From assembly GCA_900554845.1 (NCBI GenBank), contig USIY01000008.1, forward strand, positions 1 to 23,335: a DNA stretch of 23,335 nucleotides, given 5' to 3'. The stretch is from an uncultured Bacteroidales bacterium (lineage in GTDB: Bacteria; Bacteroidota; Bacteroidia; Bacteroidales; Muribaculaceae). Shown piece after piece: positions 6,525 to 14,732 of this stretch. The position numbers and the translations under genes were made by a program. Position 1 is the stretch's first letter. The number at the start of each line of letters is the position of its first letter. The notes beneath the pieces are model-generated. The model was not told the DNA's origin. It made no database searches and worked only from the letters and a program-made list of their open reading frames with translations.

Positions 6525-7331
6525 TTATCTGACGAGTATCTTTTTGCCGTTGCGAATGTAGATGCCGGGGGAGGCTGTCTTCGGATTCACCTGCCTTCCC
6601 TGCAGGTCGTACATTGGCGCGGTTGCGTCATTCACCTCTTCTCCCGGCATGTCGGAGACTCCGCCGACTCCCACTTTATTGAAGCACATGTTGACCATAA
6701 AGCCGGTGTCAGGGAAGCCTTCGAAAGATCCTTCCAAATAATAATTTATAAACTCTAATTGTAAGTAACCTCTTGTATTATCATCACACCAAAAAGTGCT
6801 CCACTCATTACCCTTAATAACAGTCCCGTCATCGGAAATGGCAAGTTTGGTCAATGGTTCTCGGTCCGAAAATTCGAAAGTAAAAACATCTTCATGATTA
6901 GGATAGCTGCGATACCAGTTGTAAATTCCTATTCCATAATGGAAATATACCGGACCATCGGAAGTCTCCGAGAGTAACTGTTCTTCTTTAAATAAGAGTT
7001 CGTTGTCATTTATATGACATACCGTCCAGGAATTAGGATATTCCTTGAATATTCCCTTGAAATACAAATCGTCACCGCGCCGAACGGACTCTATCTCGCG
7101 GGTGAACCCAAGATATCCTTCATAAGAAGGACTATCTAAGGCTCGGTAATCGTCGTAAGTCAGCAGCCAGCGCTCATGTACTGGCTCCGGCTCAGGGTCC
7201 TGATCTGGCTCCTGCACCTGAGCGGGTTCTATCAGAGCTGCCGATGCCGGCGCAGGGTCGTTTGCCATACCATATTGAGAAAACACCGTCATAGCGGCCA
7301 TAATACATATCGGTTGCAATAATCTCCTCAT
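6525..7331 (-). CDS. Secreted protein of unknown function with short C-terminal tail
   Basis: I take the start at 7331 (MRRLLQPICIMAAMTVFSQYGMA), giving 268 residues. The longer frame from 7370 would add 13 residues before the signal peptide and would begin between the -7 promoter element and the transcription start region. The signal peptide is followed by a Pro/Glu/Asp-rich linker (EPDQDPEPEP) and a ~180-residue mixed region rich in Tyr, Trp and Phe that I do not recognise. The last 30 residues (MYDLQGRQVNP, PGIYIRNGKKILVR) match the short tail common on exported Bacteroidales proteins. Location outside the inner membrane is likely. It has its own promoter and a terminator downstream. Confidence 0.75.
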   Translation of the reverse strand: MRRLLQPICIMAAMTVFSQYGMANDPAPASAALIEPAQVQEPDQDPEPEPVHERWLLTYDDYRALDSPSYEGYLGFTREIESVRRGDDLYFKGIFKEYPNSWTVCHINDNELLFKEEQLLSETSDGPVYFHYGIGIYNWYRSYPNHEDVFTFEFSDREPLTKLAISDDGTVIKGNEWSTFWCDDNTRGYLQLEFINYYLEGSFEGFPDTGFMVNMCFNKVGVGGVSDMPGEEVNDATAPMYDLQGRQVNPKTASPGIYIRNGKKILVR

Positions 7332-7358
7332 ACTTTCTGAAGTGTTGGTTAGTTGACG

Positions 7359-7389
7359 CAAATATACCAAATTTACTCTAATCCTGCAA
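7359..7389 (-). promoter_or_regulatory. Promoter of the secreted-protein gene
   Basis: On the minus strand TATATTTG (7366-7359) fits TAnnTTTG exactly and TTG (7389-7387) lies 20 nt upstream. The predicted start near 7352 leaves about 20 nt before the ATG at 7331. This supports the shorter start and separates the gene from kdsB, whose stop codon is at 7412. Confidence 0.65.
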
Positions 7390-7411
7390 TAATATGAAAA
7401 ATGATTGCCAA

Positions 7412-8164
7412 TTAAGAGGTTGCTTTCAGGAATTTTTCGGCTGCTTCGAGATCGGCGGGGGTATCGATTCCGATTGTCGGGCTGTCGTTCACGGCCACAC
7501 GGATTTTATATCCGTTCTGAAGCCAGCGAAGCTGTTCCAGACTTTCTGCTTTCTCCAGAGGACTGCGCGGGATTTTCACAATCTCATTCAGAGCCTTCGG
7601 TGTATAGGCATAGACACCTATATGGGTATAGTATTGAACTTCAGAGGGCCATTTCTCCGGTTCCACACCCCGTACGTAAGGAATCACGCTACGGCTGAAA
7701 TACAGAGCATCCCCTGTCTCCGACATTACCAGTTTTACTAAATTCGGGTCTGCAATCCCTTCAAATGTCCCTGTTTGCGGATACGGACGCGCCAAAGTTC
7801 CTAATTGAGTTTCAGGATCTTCGAAAAGTTTTACGACACTCTGAATTTGTTTCGGATCAATGAAAGGCTCATCGCCCTGAACGTTTACAATGACATCTGC
7901 GTCCACGCCAACTTTGGAGTAAGCCTCAGCAAGACGGTCCGTGCCGCTCGGATGGTCAGCTCGCGTCATCACCGCTCTGTAACCCGCCTCCATCACAGTA
8001 TCATATATCCGCTGATCATCGGTGGCCACAGCCAATTCATAACCGGTGCGGCTCACTTGCCCGCACACTCTCAATATCATCTCCTTGCCGCATATCTTAG
8101 CCAGCGGTTTACCCGGAAATCGCGTCGACGCGTATCGCGCCGGTATCAGAACCAATACTTTCAT
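7412..8164 (-). CDS. kdsB: 3-deoxy-manno-octulosonate cytidylyltransferase
   Basis: This 250-residue cytoplasmic enzyme activates Kdo with CTP to CMP-Kdo for the inner core of lipopolysaccharide. The nucleotide-binding signature ARYASTRFPGKPL is at 9-21. HPSGTDRLAEA follows at 71-81 and VNVQGDEPFI at 93-102, all diagnostic of KdsB. Length is normal. It is the last gene of a leftward cluster: the flippase-like gene ends 12 nt upstream, consistent with one transcript for envelope glycolipid synthesis. Confidence 0.95.
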   Translation of the reverse strand: MKVLVLIPARYASTRFPGKPLAKICGKEMILRVCGQVSRTGYELAVATDDQRIYDTVMEAGYRAVMTRADHPSGTDRLAEAYSKVGVDADVIVNVQGDEPFIDPKQIQSVVKLFEDPETQLGTLARPYPQTGTFEGIADPNLVKLVMSETGDALYFSRSVIPYVRGVEPEKWPSEVQYYTHIGVYAYTPKALNEIVKIPRSPLEKAESLEQLRWLQNGYKIRVAVNDSPTIGIDTPADLEAAEKFLKATS

Positions 8165-8176
8165 ATCTCTCTGAAA

Positions 8177-9310
8177 TTAGTCCGAAGTCGTGGATGGCTG
8201 TCCGGAGTTCCTCTCCATGCGCGCCCTATATTTTGCATAGGTGTCGCGCAACCATGCGGGGACAACAATACATCCTATCAACATATATAGATAGTACGTG
8301 ATTAGGCGCCACAAAATTGCCATGATCAAAGCAATTCCTGCAGTGGACACCAGATCGCCGTAATAATTGGAAAACAGCCATTCGCTCAATCCGGATCCCC
8401 CGGGTGTGGGACTCACCATCAACACCACCCATATCACGAACTGCCGCGCCAGAATATCCCATTGATATCTGTCGGTGCCGGGCAGGAATCCAAGAAACAG
8501 AGCGTTGACTACAAAATATCTCGCCGTCCACGCCAACGCAGTCCCTATGAACACCCTCAGCCAAAACCAGAATGATTTTGTCTTCAATTCTTCCGAAGTG
8601 GCTATCATATTCATTCCGAGTCCGCGTATCGACTCCGACCATTTTCTCAGCCATCGCCAGGACGCTATGCCGTTAAGCACTTTCTGTATCCACATCGGTT
8701 TCCATATTATACCGGTGAACAATATGAAAGTCCATGCAGTTATAAGCGCATATATCACCCAAAAAGTATATTTTATCCCGTGGGAAAATGCCGCTCCCGT
8801 AGCCTGGAAAATCTGATCGGAAGGAGTCAAAAGCACAACAACCGGACAGGACAACACGAAAAACAGTTCGTCCATAAACAACGTCGTGAGCATCAATGTA
8901 GTGGCTTTGCCGAACTCTATTCCCTCCGAGTTGAGAAACACAGGTCCCAATGAACTGCCGCCTACGGCCGACGGAGTGATGCAATTGGTGAACTCACACA
9001 ACATATCCACTTCCCAGGCCTGTTTCCAGCTCAGGGAATTGTTTGTCAACTCCCTGAAACGCCAGATCAGACCGAAGTCCCGTCCGCACATACACAATAC
9101 TGCCAAAAATATGCAGAATACCGACCACGGAGTGAAATGAATGGAATCCCATACGACTTTAAGATTGTCCTTACGAGCGTCATATAAGAACATCAGCACT
9201 ATCACGGCAAGTCCTATCGCCACAGGCAACAGAACCTTCCAGAATGATATCGGCTTTTTCTTCAAACCCTTGGCCGATATCCCCTCGGCTGCATTCCCAT
9301 TATCAGACAT
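8177..9310 (-). CDS. Flippase-like / LPG-synthase TM family membrane protein
   Basis: A 377-residue inner-membrane protein with roughly 8 hydrophobic segments. It resembles the family described as lysylphosphatidylglycerol synthase TM region / UPF0104 (AglD-like flippase domain). Visible landmarks are TPSAVGGSSLGPVF at 112-125 and SPTPGGSGLSEWLF at 300-313; the PTPGGxGxxE motif is characteristic. There is no aminoacyltransferase domain. Its start overlaps the end of the glycosyltransferase gene by 8 nt, indicating translational coupling. Such proteins are often paired with glycosyltransferases and may move or present a lipid-linked substrate; that role is inferred here. Confidence 0.85.
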   Translation of the reverse strand: MSDNGNAAEGISAKGLKKKPISFWKVLLPVAIGLAVIVLMFLYDARKDNLKVVWDSIHFTPWSVFCIFLAVLCMCGRDFGLIWRFRELTNNSLSWKQAWEVDMLCEFTNCITPSAVGGSSLGPVFLNSEGIEFGKATTLMLTTLFMDELFFVLSCPVVVLLTPSDQIFQATGAAFSHGIKYTFWVIYALITAWTFILFTGIIWKPMWIQKVLNGIASWRWLRKWSESIRGLGMNMIATSEELKTKSFWFWLRVFIGTALAWTARYFVVNALFLGFLPGTDRYQWDILARQFVIWVVLMVSPTPGGSGLSEWLFSNYYGDLVSTAGIALIMAILWRLITYYLYMLIGCIVVPAWLRDTYAKYRARMERNSGQPSTTSD

Positions 9311-10520
9311 TGCTCAGCACAAATTTATTTTGTCTACAAGCGATCAAGGTATCGTATCGGTCCACAACTTCCTCCACAACATTCCGCCATGAACGCACCA
9401 ATGTGCTCCTTGCACCGTCGCGGACTTTTTTCAAGACACCGGGATTCGCGGCGAGATACCTTACCAAAGAGGCGAAATCCTCCGGATTCTTCTCAGTCAA
9501 GAATCCGTTGCTACCGTCGCGTATTACCTCTGCCGCCGTGGATCCTTCCAGCAGTATTGAAGGAACAGCCATAGCAGCCGCCTCCCTCACCACAAGCGGA
9601 GCATTGTCATAGAATGAAGGAAACAGAAACAGGTCGGAAGCGGCATAAAATTTTGACAGCTCTTTTCTGTCTTTAATTACGCCATGCATAGTAACGCAAT
9701 CCCGGAGGCCGTATGATTCGATACGTCTTCGGATTTCTTCCGCCGCATATCCCTGCCCTATGAAATTCATCACGAAGGGAAAACCGCTTTGTTTCAGCAA
9801 TCTCAGAGTCTCTACGACCACATCCAATCCTTTCTCCCAGATATGCTGCCCTACGAACAACAATGCAAGCCGGTCACAAGGGATATGCAGTTCCTCTTTT
9901 GCGCGCAACTTGTAGTCATCCACATCCCCCTTTATGATATCGGCCATGTCATTGCCGTTTTCCATCACTGTCAACGGACCTTTATAACCGTATTCCCGGA
10001 CAGTTTCCTCAACCTGCGCCTGAGGTATCCATACTTCGTCGCATTCATTGAAAAAGGCGAGGATCCTCTTCATAATCCTGTCGACCATCCATGATGTGGC
10101 GCCACTGAATGAATGCTTCAGATCTTCGCGATATTTCGAATGAAAAGTGCCTATCAAAGGTACGCCCAGCTTATGCTTCACATAGACACCCAACCTGCCG
10201 GAAGAAAAAGGACAATGCGCGTGCACAATCTTAAAATCAGAGTTTCGCAATCTGTACCATATGAATGGATCAAGTTTGGGATATCCATAACGGTAAGGAT
10301 GCCTCGAGGGTATCGGCAACGAAAAATAACGCAGGATGTCGTAACTGTACTCATCGCTCTCCGGATTCCACGGCGTAACGACACAAGGCGTGCGACCCAT
10401 CGACTGTATCCACCGCACATAATTCTCCACTGTCAGCGTCACTCCGTCATAAATCGGAGGGAAACTGTCATTAAAGATACCGTATAGTTCTGATTTTTCA
10501 GATGGTCCGTATTTTGCCAT
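9303..10520 (-). CDS. GT4-family glycosyltransferase
   Basis: A 405-residue GT-B glycosyltransferase of family 4. The N-terminal acceptor domain carries PPIYDGVT at 21-28 and HAHCPFSS at 100-107, as in diacylglycerol or phosphatidylinositol glycosyltransferases. The donor domain begins near 215 with LFVGQHIWEKGLD. The nucleotide-sugar site is seen as FPSFYDNAPLVVREAAAM (300-317), with Asp305 in place of the first Glu of the usual E-x7-E pair and Glu313 as the second. By context and motifs a membrane lipid is the likely acceptor, but the sugar and lipid cannot be named. It is the first gene of the GT4-flippase-kdsB cluster. Confidence 0.9.
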   Translation of the reverse strand: MAKYGPSEKSELYGIFNDSFPPIYDGVTLTVENYVRWIQSMGRTPCVVTPWNPESDEYSYDILRYFSLPIPSRHPYRYGYPKLDPFIWYRLRNSDFKIVHAHCPFSSGRLGVYVKHKLGVPLIGTFHSKYREDLKHSFSGATSWMVDRIMKRILAFFNECDEVWIPQAQVEETVREYGYKGPLTVMENGNDMADIIKGDVDDYKLRAKEELHIPCDRLALLFVGQHIWEKGLDVVVETLRLLKQSGFPFVMNFIGQGYAAEEIRRRIESYGLRDCVTMHGVIKDRKELSKFYAASDLFLFPSFYDNAPLVVREAAAMAVPSILLEGSTAAEVIRDGSNGFLTEKNPEDFASLVRYLAANPGVLKKVRDGARSTLVRSWRNVVEEVVDRYDTLIACRQNKFVLSNV

Positions 10521-10543
10521 GATCGTGGAATCCTTGCCATTAC

Positions 10544-10606
10544 ATCAGATATATCCATAACATCTGATTTTATAAGAATAACAATTTACATCCGCAATTG
10601 TTATTC
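10544..10606 (-). promoter_or_regulatory. Two stem-loops in the leader of the glycosyltransferase operon
   Basis: GAATAACAATT at 10576-10586 pairs perfectly with AATTGTTATTC at 10596-10606 (11 bp, 9-nt loop). ATCAGAT at 10544-10550 pairs with ATCTGAT at 10562-10568. Both lie within 90 nt upstream of the ATG at 10520. The T-poor sequence after the second stem argues against a simple terminator. A leader structure or an operator is possible. I found no convincing TAnnTTTG promoter between here and 10709. The remaining ~100 nt up to the tRNA terminator hold nothing I can identify. Confidence 0.35.
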
Positions 10607-10709
10607 CCCACATAATCATAGTGTTCAGAACTCGAATTCGCCTATATCAAAAACGTGCACAAAATTTGACGTAATGTAGATAAAAGCTGCTTAAGTTCTT
10701 ATACAAAAT

Positions 10710-10754
10710 GAAACGCAACAGACTATATGTCACCATATTAACCTGTTGCGTTTC
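10710..10754 (-). terminator. Terminator downstream of tRNA-Cys
   Basis: GAAACGCAACAG at 10710-10721 pairs perfectly over 12 bp with CTGTTGCGTTTC at 10743-10754, with a 21-nt AT-rich loop. Read leftward, the stem is followed by ATTTTGTAT. It begins 9 nt after the tRNA 3' end and insulates the glycosyltransferase operon from ftsK and the tRNA. Confidence 0.75.
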
Positions 10755-10762
10755 CGCCCCGG

Positions 10763-10833
10763 AGGTTCCAAGCAGACTCGAACTGCTGTAAACGGTTTTG
10801 CAGACCGGTACCTAACCACTCGGACATGGAACC
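10763..10833 (-). tRNA. tRNA-Cys (anticodon GCA)
   Basis: Read on the minus strand, the acceptor arm GGTTCCA (10833-10827) pairs with TGGAACC (10770-10764). The D-arm contains GAGTGGTTAGG. The anticodon loop CTGCAAA is closed by CGGT/ACCG, giving anticodon GCA. The T-arm is AGCAG-TTCGAGT-CTGCT. The discriminator base is T (U73), the main cysteine identity base. CCA is not encoded, so it must be added after transcription. The tRNA lies 84 nt downstream of ftsK with its own promoter and terminator. Confidence 0.95.
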
Positions 10834-10845
10834 CTTTTGCGACTG

Positions 10846-10876
10846 CAAAGTTAATACAAATTTCCGAACTGACAAA
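10846..10876 (-). promoter_or_regulatory. Promoter of tRNA-Cys
   Basis: On the minus strand TTTG (10876-10873) is followed after 19 nt by TAACTTTG (10853-10846), a textbook Bacteroidota promoter. The expected start is about 6-7 nt further on, close to 10839, only a few nt before the mature tRNA 5' end at 10833. The tRNA is thus expressed independently of ftsK. Confidence 0.75.
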
Positions 10877-10916
10877 ACTTTTATGCCGGAAATTTGCTAT
10901 CAAATCTATAATACGC

Positions 10917-13634
10917 TTACAATGAATTAAGTATATTTTCCAATTCCATAGGATCCACAAGCACGGCACGCGGTTTGCCGCCTTGATTCGGACCTACGAT
11001 ATGCGCTTGCTCCATCTGGTCCATTATACGTCCGGCGCGCGTATAGCCCAACGAGAACAGTCGCTGTATGGAACTTGTGGAAGCCTGTCCTTTATTGACA
11101 ATCATACGTGCCACTTCATCGAACAGAGGATCCCGCTCCCGCATATTGACTTCATCGGCGGGACCGTCATCGCCGTTGGCGATCTGCGGTTCAGGCAATA
11201 TGTAAGGTCCCTGGGCAAAAGGCTGTCGGTTGACGTAATTGCATATCGCCTCCACTTCAGGCGTGTCTATAAACGCGCATTGCACGCGCACCATCTCAGA
11301 TTTGTGGAAAATCAGCATATCACCACGTCCAATCAACTGCTGTGCTCCGGACGTATCCAGAATTGTCTTCGAATCCACTCCCGACGACACCTTAAACGAG
11401 ATTCTCGCCGGGAAATTAGCCTTGATAATACCCGTGATCACATTTGTGGACGGTCTTTGTGTGGCGATGATTACATGCATACCCACCGCCCGCGCCTTTT
11501 GTGCCAAACGGGCTATCGGCATCTCGACACTCTTGCCGGAACTCATGATAAGATCTCCGAACTCATCCACAATCACCACTATGTAAGGAAGGAACTTGTG
11601 TCCGTTCTCAGGGTTAAGCTGACATGCCTTAATTTTAGAATTGTATTCCTCTATATTTCGCACGTGCGCGTCCTTCAGCAGAGAATACCGATTTTCCATC
11701 TCTATCACAAGAGAATTCAGCACGGCTTCAACTTTACCTGTGGTGGTATCGGTGATCACAGGTTCATCACTGTCCACGTCCTCCGGAATCACAGCCATAT
11801 AATGATCCTTTATCTTGTTGTAAAGACTGAATTCCACTTGTTTGGGATCAATCATCACAAACTTCAGCTGCCATGGAGCAAGGCTGTACATCAATGAAGC
11901 GATAATGGCGTTAAGGCCCACGGACTTACCCTGACCGGTGGCTCCGGCCACAAGCAAATGAGGCATCTCGGCCAAATCCGCCATATATATCCCTTGCGAG
12001 ATCGTAGATCCCAATGCCACTGGAAGATGTTGTTTCAGCTTCTTTTCCTGATATTTGCGCGATCCGATCACGGCCCGCATGGATACTGTCTGAGGATCCT
12101 TGTTGGCCACTTCTATACCCACCGTGCCTTTGCCCGGAATGGGGGCGATGATTCGAACTCCCTTGGCGGCAAGACTTAGAGCAATGTCATCTACAAGCCC
12201 TCGGATCTTGGATATCTTCACGCCTGCGTCCGGGCGTATTTCATACAGGGTTACAGTCGGACCTATCGTGGCTTCTATATCCGTGATGGGAATACCGAAA
12301 CTCAAGAGCGTGGCCTTGATCTTTTCCTTGTTCTCAAGCTGTTCTTCTTCGTCCACGCTGACTTTGACCTGGGCCTGATTCAACAAATCCAAAGGAGGGA
12401 ATTTGTAATTGGTCGACTCCCAGACGTCAACCTGCGACCTGAGCTGTCTCTTGTCAGCTTCGCCTATGTTGCTGACATTTACCACCATCTTATCCTCCAC
12501 CGGCTTATCCTCCGCCTCTGAGGGATCAACAGATTTCTCCGTTTCATCTCCATCCTGATCATTTGATTCCGTGCCATCGGGGAGCTCATCCTTTCTTATC
12601 TGAATCTCTTCCATATCATGGGAATCAGATTTTTCCGGCTCGTTTTCAGGTTCTATATCTTCCGCGGCATCATCCGGGATATTGTACAAAGGCATGTCGG
12701 TTTGTGAGAAATCAACTTGTGTGTCGTCATCATTCACACCGGCCACGGCCTCAGGATTCAGTTGCGTCGCCTCCCCGGCACGAAGATCGTCAATCTGTTC
12801 CTGCTCCTGCATGCGGCGTATCTCCGCTTCACGAGCCTCCTGTTCGGCACGTTCTTCAGCTATAGCCTGTTTTCTGGCCTTCCGTTTTAAATATATGCCT
12901 CTTAACCATATTATCATGTCCCTCAGACAGATCATGACAAATACCGCCACCATGAACATTGACAGCAATACCGCTCCAGTCCATCCTACAAACCCTATAA
13001 TGAATTCATTGACATAACGTCCATGATAACCGCCCCAGTTCACCTGCGAATGCGCACCTATGGTGACCAACCCAATTATCAAAGACACTGTTAGCAACGC
13101 TATGATACATTTTATGGTAAAATTCACCGATTTGAATCTTGGACGTCCTATGAGCATCTTTAAGGACATAGCGACAAACCATACCACAATGACCAGAGAT
13201 CCAAGACCGAAACACTCGTTTATAAGGAATTCCGATATTCTTGCTCCCCCCTCGCCGCCGGCGTTGTTTGCTTTCTCAAGCACATGGCCGATCGGTTCGG
13301 AGTTCACCAGACTCTGATCCTGCACACATGTCACAAAATAGGAGACAAACGCAACCAACAGATATATACCTATACATCCTAAGAAGATACCCCACAGAGC
13401 CTTGGCCGTTGTGCCTGTTAGCGCATTCTTGGCGCGGACATACCAAGGCTCTTTTTTAACCTCTTGTTTTACCTCAGGCTTTGCTTCCGCTTTCTCCTTG
13501 CGTCGGGAACGCACCCGACGGCCTTCGGCACGCCGGGAAACAGTTTGATCGGTTTCTTCCAGGGTCTCTGCCTTAGGCAATTCGTTAAGTGACGAAAAGT
13601 CTGGCGCATAATCTGTATATCGATTGTCTGGCAT
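10917..13634 (-). CDS. ftsK: DNA translocase FtsK
   Basis: A 905-residue septum-located DNA pump that coordinates chromosome segregation with division. The N-terminus has a basic stretch (RRAEGRRVRSRRKEK) and about four membrane helices between residues 75 and 240. A long acidic linker (about 255-395) follows, then the motor. The Walker A sequence GATGQGKSVGLNA begins at residue 564 and Walker B DEFGDLIM lies near 688. A C-terminal winged-helix gamma domain (about 840-905, STSSIQRLFSLGYTRAGRIMD) would read polar KOPS-like sequences. All parts of a full FtsK are present. It may be transcribed after the L,D-transpeptidase gene or from the -7 element at 13673-13680. Confidence 0.95.
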   Translation of the reverse strand: MPDNRYTDYAPDFSSLNELPKAETLEETDQTVSRRAEGRRVRSRRKEKAEAKPEVKQEVKKEPWYVRAKNALTGTTAKALWGIFLGCIGIYLLVAFVSYFVTCVQDQSLVNSEPIGHVLEKANNAGGEGGARISEFLINECFGLGSLVIVVWFVAMSLKMLIGRPRFKSVNFTIKCIIALLTVSLIIGLVTIGAHSQVNWGGYHGRYVNEFIIGFVGWTGAVLLSMFMVAVFVMICLRDMIIWLRGIYLKRKARKQAIAEERAEQEAREAEIRRMQEQEQIDDLRAGEATQLNPEAVAGVNDDDTQVDFSQTDMPLYNIPDDAAEDIEPENEPEKSDSHDMEEIQIRKDELPDGTESNDQDGDETEKSVDPSEAEDKPVEDKMVVNVSNIGEADKRQLRSQVDVWESTNYKFPPLDLLNQAQVKVSVDEEEQLENKEKIKATLLSFGIPITDIEATIGPTVTLYEIRPDAGVKISKIRGLVDDIALSLAAKGVRIIAPIPGKGTVGIEVANKDPQTVSMRAVIGSRKYQEKKLKQHLPVALGSTISQGIYMADLAEMPHLLVAGATGQGKSVGLNAIIASLMYSLAPWQLKFVMIDPKQVEFSLYNKIKDHYMAVIPEDVDSDEPVITDTTTGKVEAVLNSLVIEMENRYSLLKDAHVRNIEEYNSKIKACQLNPENGHKFLPYIVVIVDEFGDLIMSSGKSVEMPIARLAQKARAVGMHVIIATQRPSTNVITGIIKANFPARISFKVSSGVDSKTILDTSGAQQLIGRGDMLIFHKSEMVRVQCAFIDTPEVEAICNYVNRQPFAQGPYILPEPQIANGDDGPADEVNMRERDPLFDEVARMIVNKGQASTSSIQRLFSLGYTRAGRIMDQMEQAHIVGPNQGGKPRAVLVDPMELENILNSL

Positions 13635-13672
13635 CTATTCTTTGATATCGGTGTGTTACAAAATAAGGATCA

Positions 13673-13680
13673 CAAAAATA
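13673..13680 (-). promoter_or_regulatory. Possible -7 element of ftsK
   Basis: Minus-strand TATTTTTG (13680-13673) fits TAnnTTTG and would give a leader of about 30 nt before the ftsK ATG at 13634. No TTG is seen at the -33 distance, so the call is weak. Confidence 0.3.
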
Positions 13681-13712
13681 CAAAAATCTATCGGATTTAT
13701 GAATTTTCGCTC

Positions 13713-14672
13713 TTAAAAATATTGTGTGTTTTCATTCTCTTTTTCAGCGGACGACGATTGTTCTTCTTCCGACTCTTCCGATTCAATAATCTTCACACTG
13801 TCTGAAATCTCAAGAGCCTTTTGCTCAAGCGCTCTTGCCAAACTATCCTCACGGACCTTTTGCTCGGCAAGTTCCCGTTCGGCCCTTTCCATTTCTTTTT
13901 TCTCGGCTTCCTGCTCTTCCTGAGCGGTGATTTCATATTTGGTCTGTGTGGCGAAATATATCACGTCATTACCTTCCTCCCGGTTCACTGCACGGTCTTT
14001 CTTTCCGGGCAGAACTATCACCGGCATACCCACATGCACCAACTGATGGAGTTCCATTATATTCTCGTTTGTAATCCTTATACAGCCATGCGACGCCCGG
14101 TGACCTATCGACCAGGGCGCGCACGTTCCATGGATTCCGATCTGAGGCGCGATACGTATAAAACGAGGGCCGTACTGCCCTTTTTTCTTAGAAGTTTTGC
14201 CGTTGTCATCCGTATAAAGCCAGTCTGTGCTGTCGTACACTCCCTGGACATTGAAATATCCCTCCGGCGTACGGCTGTCAGCCTTCTGTCTTTTAGTTCC
14301 GTAATTCTTGGCGCACGCCATACCATATACCCGTTTGGCATAGCCGTCCCCGTCATACAAAAGGACTTTCATACGCGCTTTGTCTACTATGATAAAACCC
14401 TCGTTTCCCTGCTGTTTAAGTTTTTCATAATACTCGGGGGCCTCTTCCCTGATGACGGGCAATATCCCGTCAGGATACTCCCCTTGGGTCGATTTATCGG
14501 CGGCAAGAGTATCCACAGGCACTGTGGCGACAGTATCAACGATAGATGTGGCCGTGTCCAACTCCGGGATTTCCGTCACGACCGTATCCTGATCTTCATT
14601 CTTTGCAGGTTTATTACAACCCGCAAATATGCCGCATAGTGAGAGGATTAGAATTTTCGATATTAATTTCAT
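13713..14672 (-). CDS. L,D-transpeptidase (YkuD) lipoprotein
   Basis: A 319-residue envelope lipoprotein with signal ISKILILSLCGIFAGC and lipidated Cys19. A Thr/Asp-rich spacer (25-65) leads to the YkuD catalytic domain (about 92-223). Motifs are IGIHGTCAPW at 178-187 and SHGCIRI at 194-200, with nucleophile Cys197. Such enzymes form 3-3 peptidoglycan cross-links or attach proteins to peptidoglycan. After the domain there is a charged Glu/Arg-rich helix, probably coiled coil (about 248-300), and a Ser/Glu-rich end. This tail is an addition to the minimal family and might bind a partner. The gene lies upstream of ftsK on the same strand, 78 nt away. Confidence 0.9.
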   Translation of the reverse strand: MKLISKILILSLCGIFAGCNKPAKNEDQDTVVTEIPELDTATSIVDTVATVPVDTLAADKSTQGEYPDGILPVIREEAPEYYEKLKQQGNEGFIIVDKARMKVLLYDGDGYAKRVYGMACAKNYGTKRQKADSRTPEGYFNVQGVYDSTDWLYTDDNGKTSKKKGQYGPRFIRIAPQIGIHGTCAPWSIGHRASHGCIRITNENIMELHQLVHVGMPVIVLPGKKDRAVNREEGNDVIYFATQTKYEITAQEEQEAEKKEMERAERELAEQKVREDSLARALEQKALEISDSVKIIESEESEEEQSSSAEKENENTQYF

Positions 14673-14696
14673 CTAATCTTTTTCATATTTACGCTA

Positions 14697-14704
14697 CAAA
14701 GTTA
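14697..14704 (-). promoter_or_regulatory. Putative -7 element of the L,D-transpeptidase gene
   Basis: Minus-strand TAACTTTG (14704-14697) matches TAnnTTTG and would start transcription near 14690, about 18 nt before the ATG at 14672. The -33 element is not clear. It is nearly back-to-back with the rightward -7 at 14718. Confidence 0.5.
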
Positions 14705-14717
14705 ATCAAAATTTTTG

Positions 14718-14725
14718 TAATTTTG
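14718..14725 (+). promoter_or_regulatory. Putative -7 element of the 58-aa gene and dxs operon
   Basis: TAATTTTG at 14718-14725 matches TAnnTTTG. A start about 7 nt later would fall at or next to the ATG at 14733, so the first gene would be read from an almost leaderless message. No clear -33 TTG is present. Confidence 0.4.
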
Positions 14726-14732
14726 CCTTTCG

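Noticed and set aside
7332..7370. Longer start of the secreted protein at 7370
   Set aside because: The extra 13 residues precede the signal peptide and would begin upstream of the predicted transcription start, overlapping the -7 element.
10983..11897. 304-codon rightward frame
   Set aside because: It is antisense to the motor domain of ftsK and has an implausible composition.
13821..14639. 272-codon rightward frame
   Set aside because: It is antisense to the L,D-transpeptidase gene, which has unmistakable catalytic motifs.
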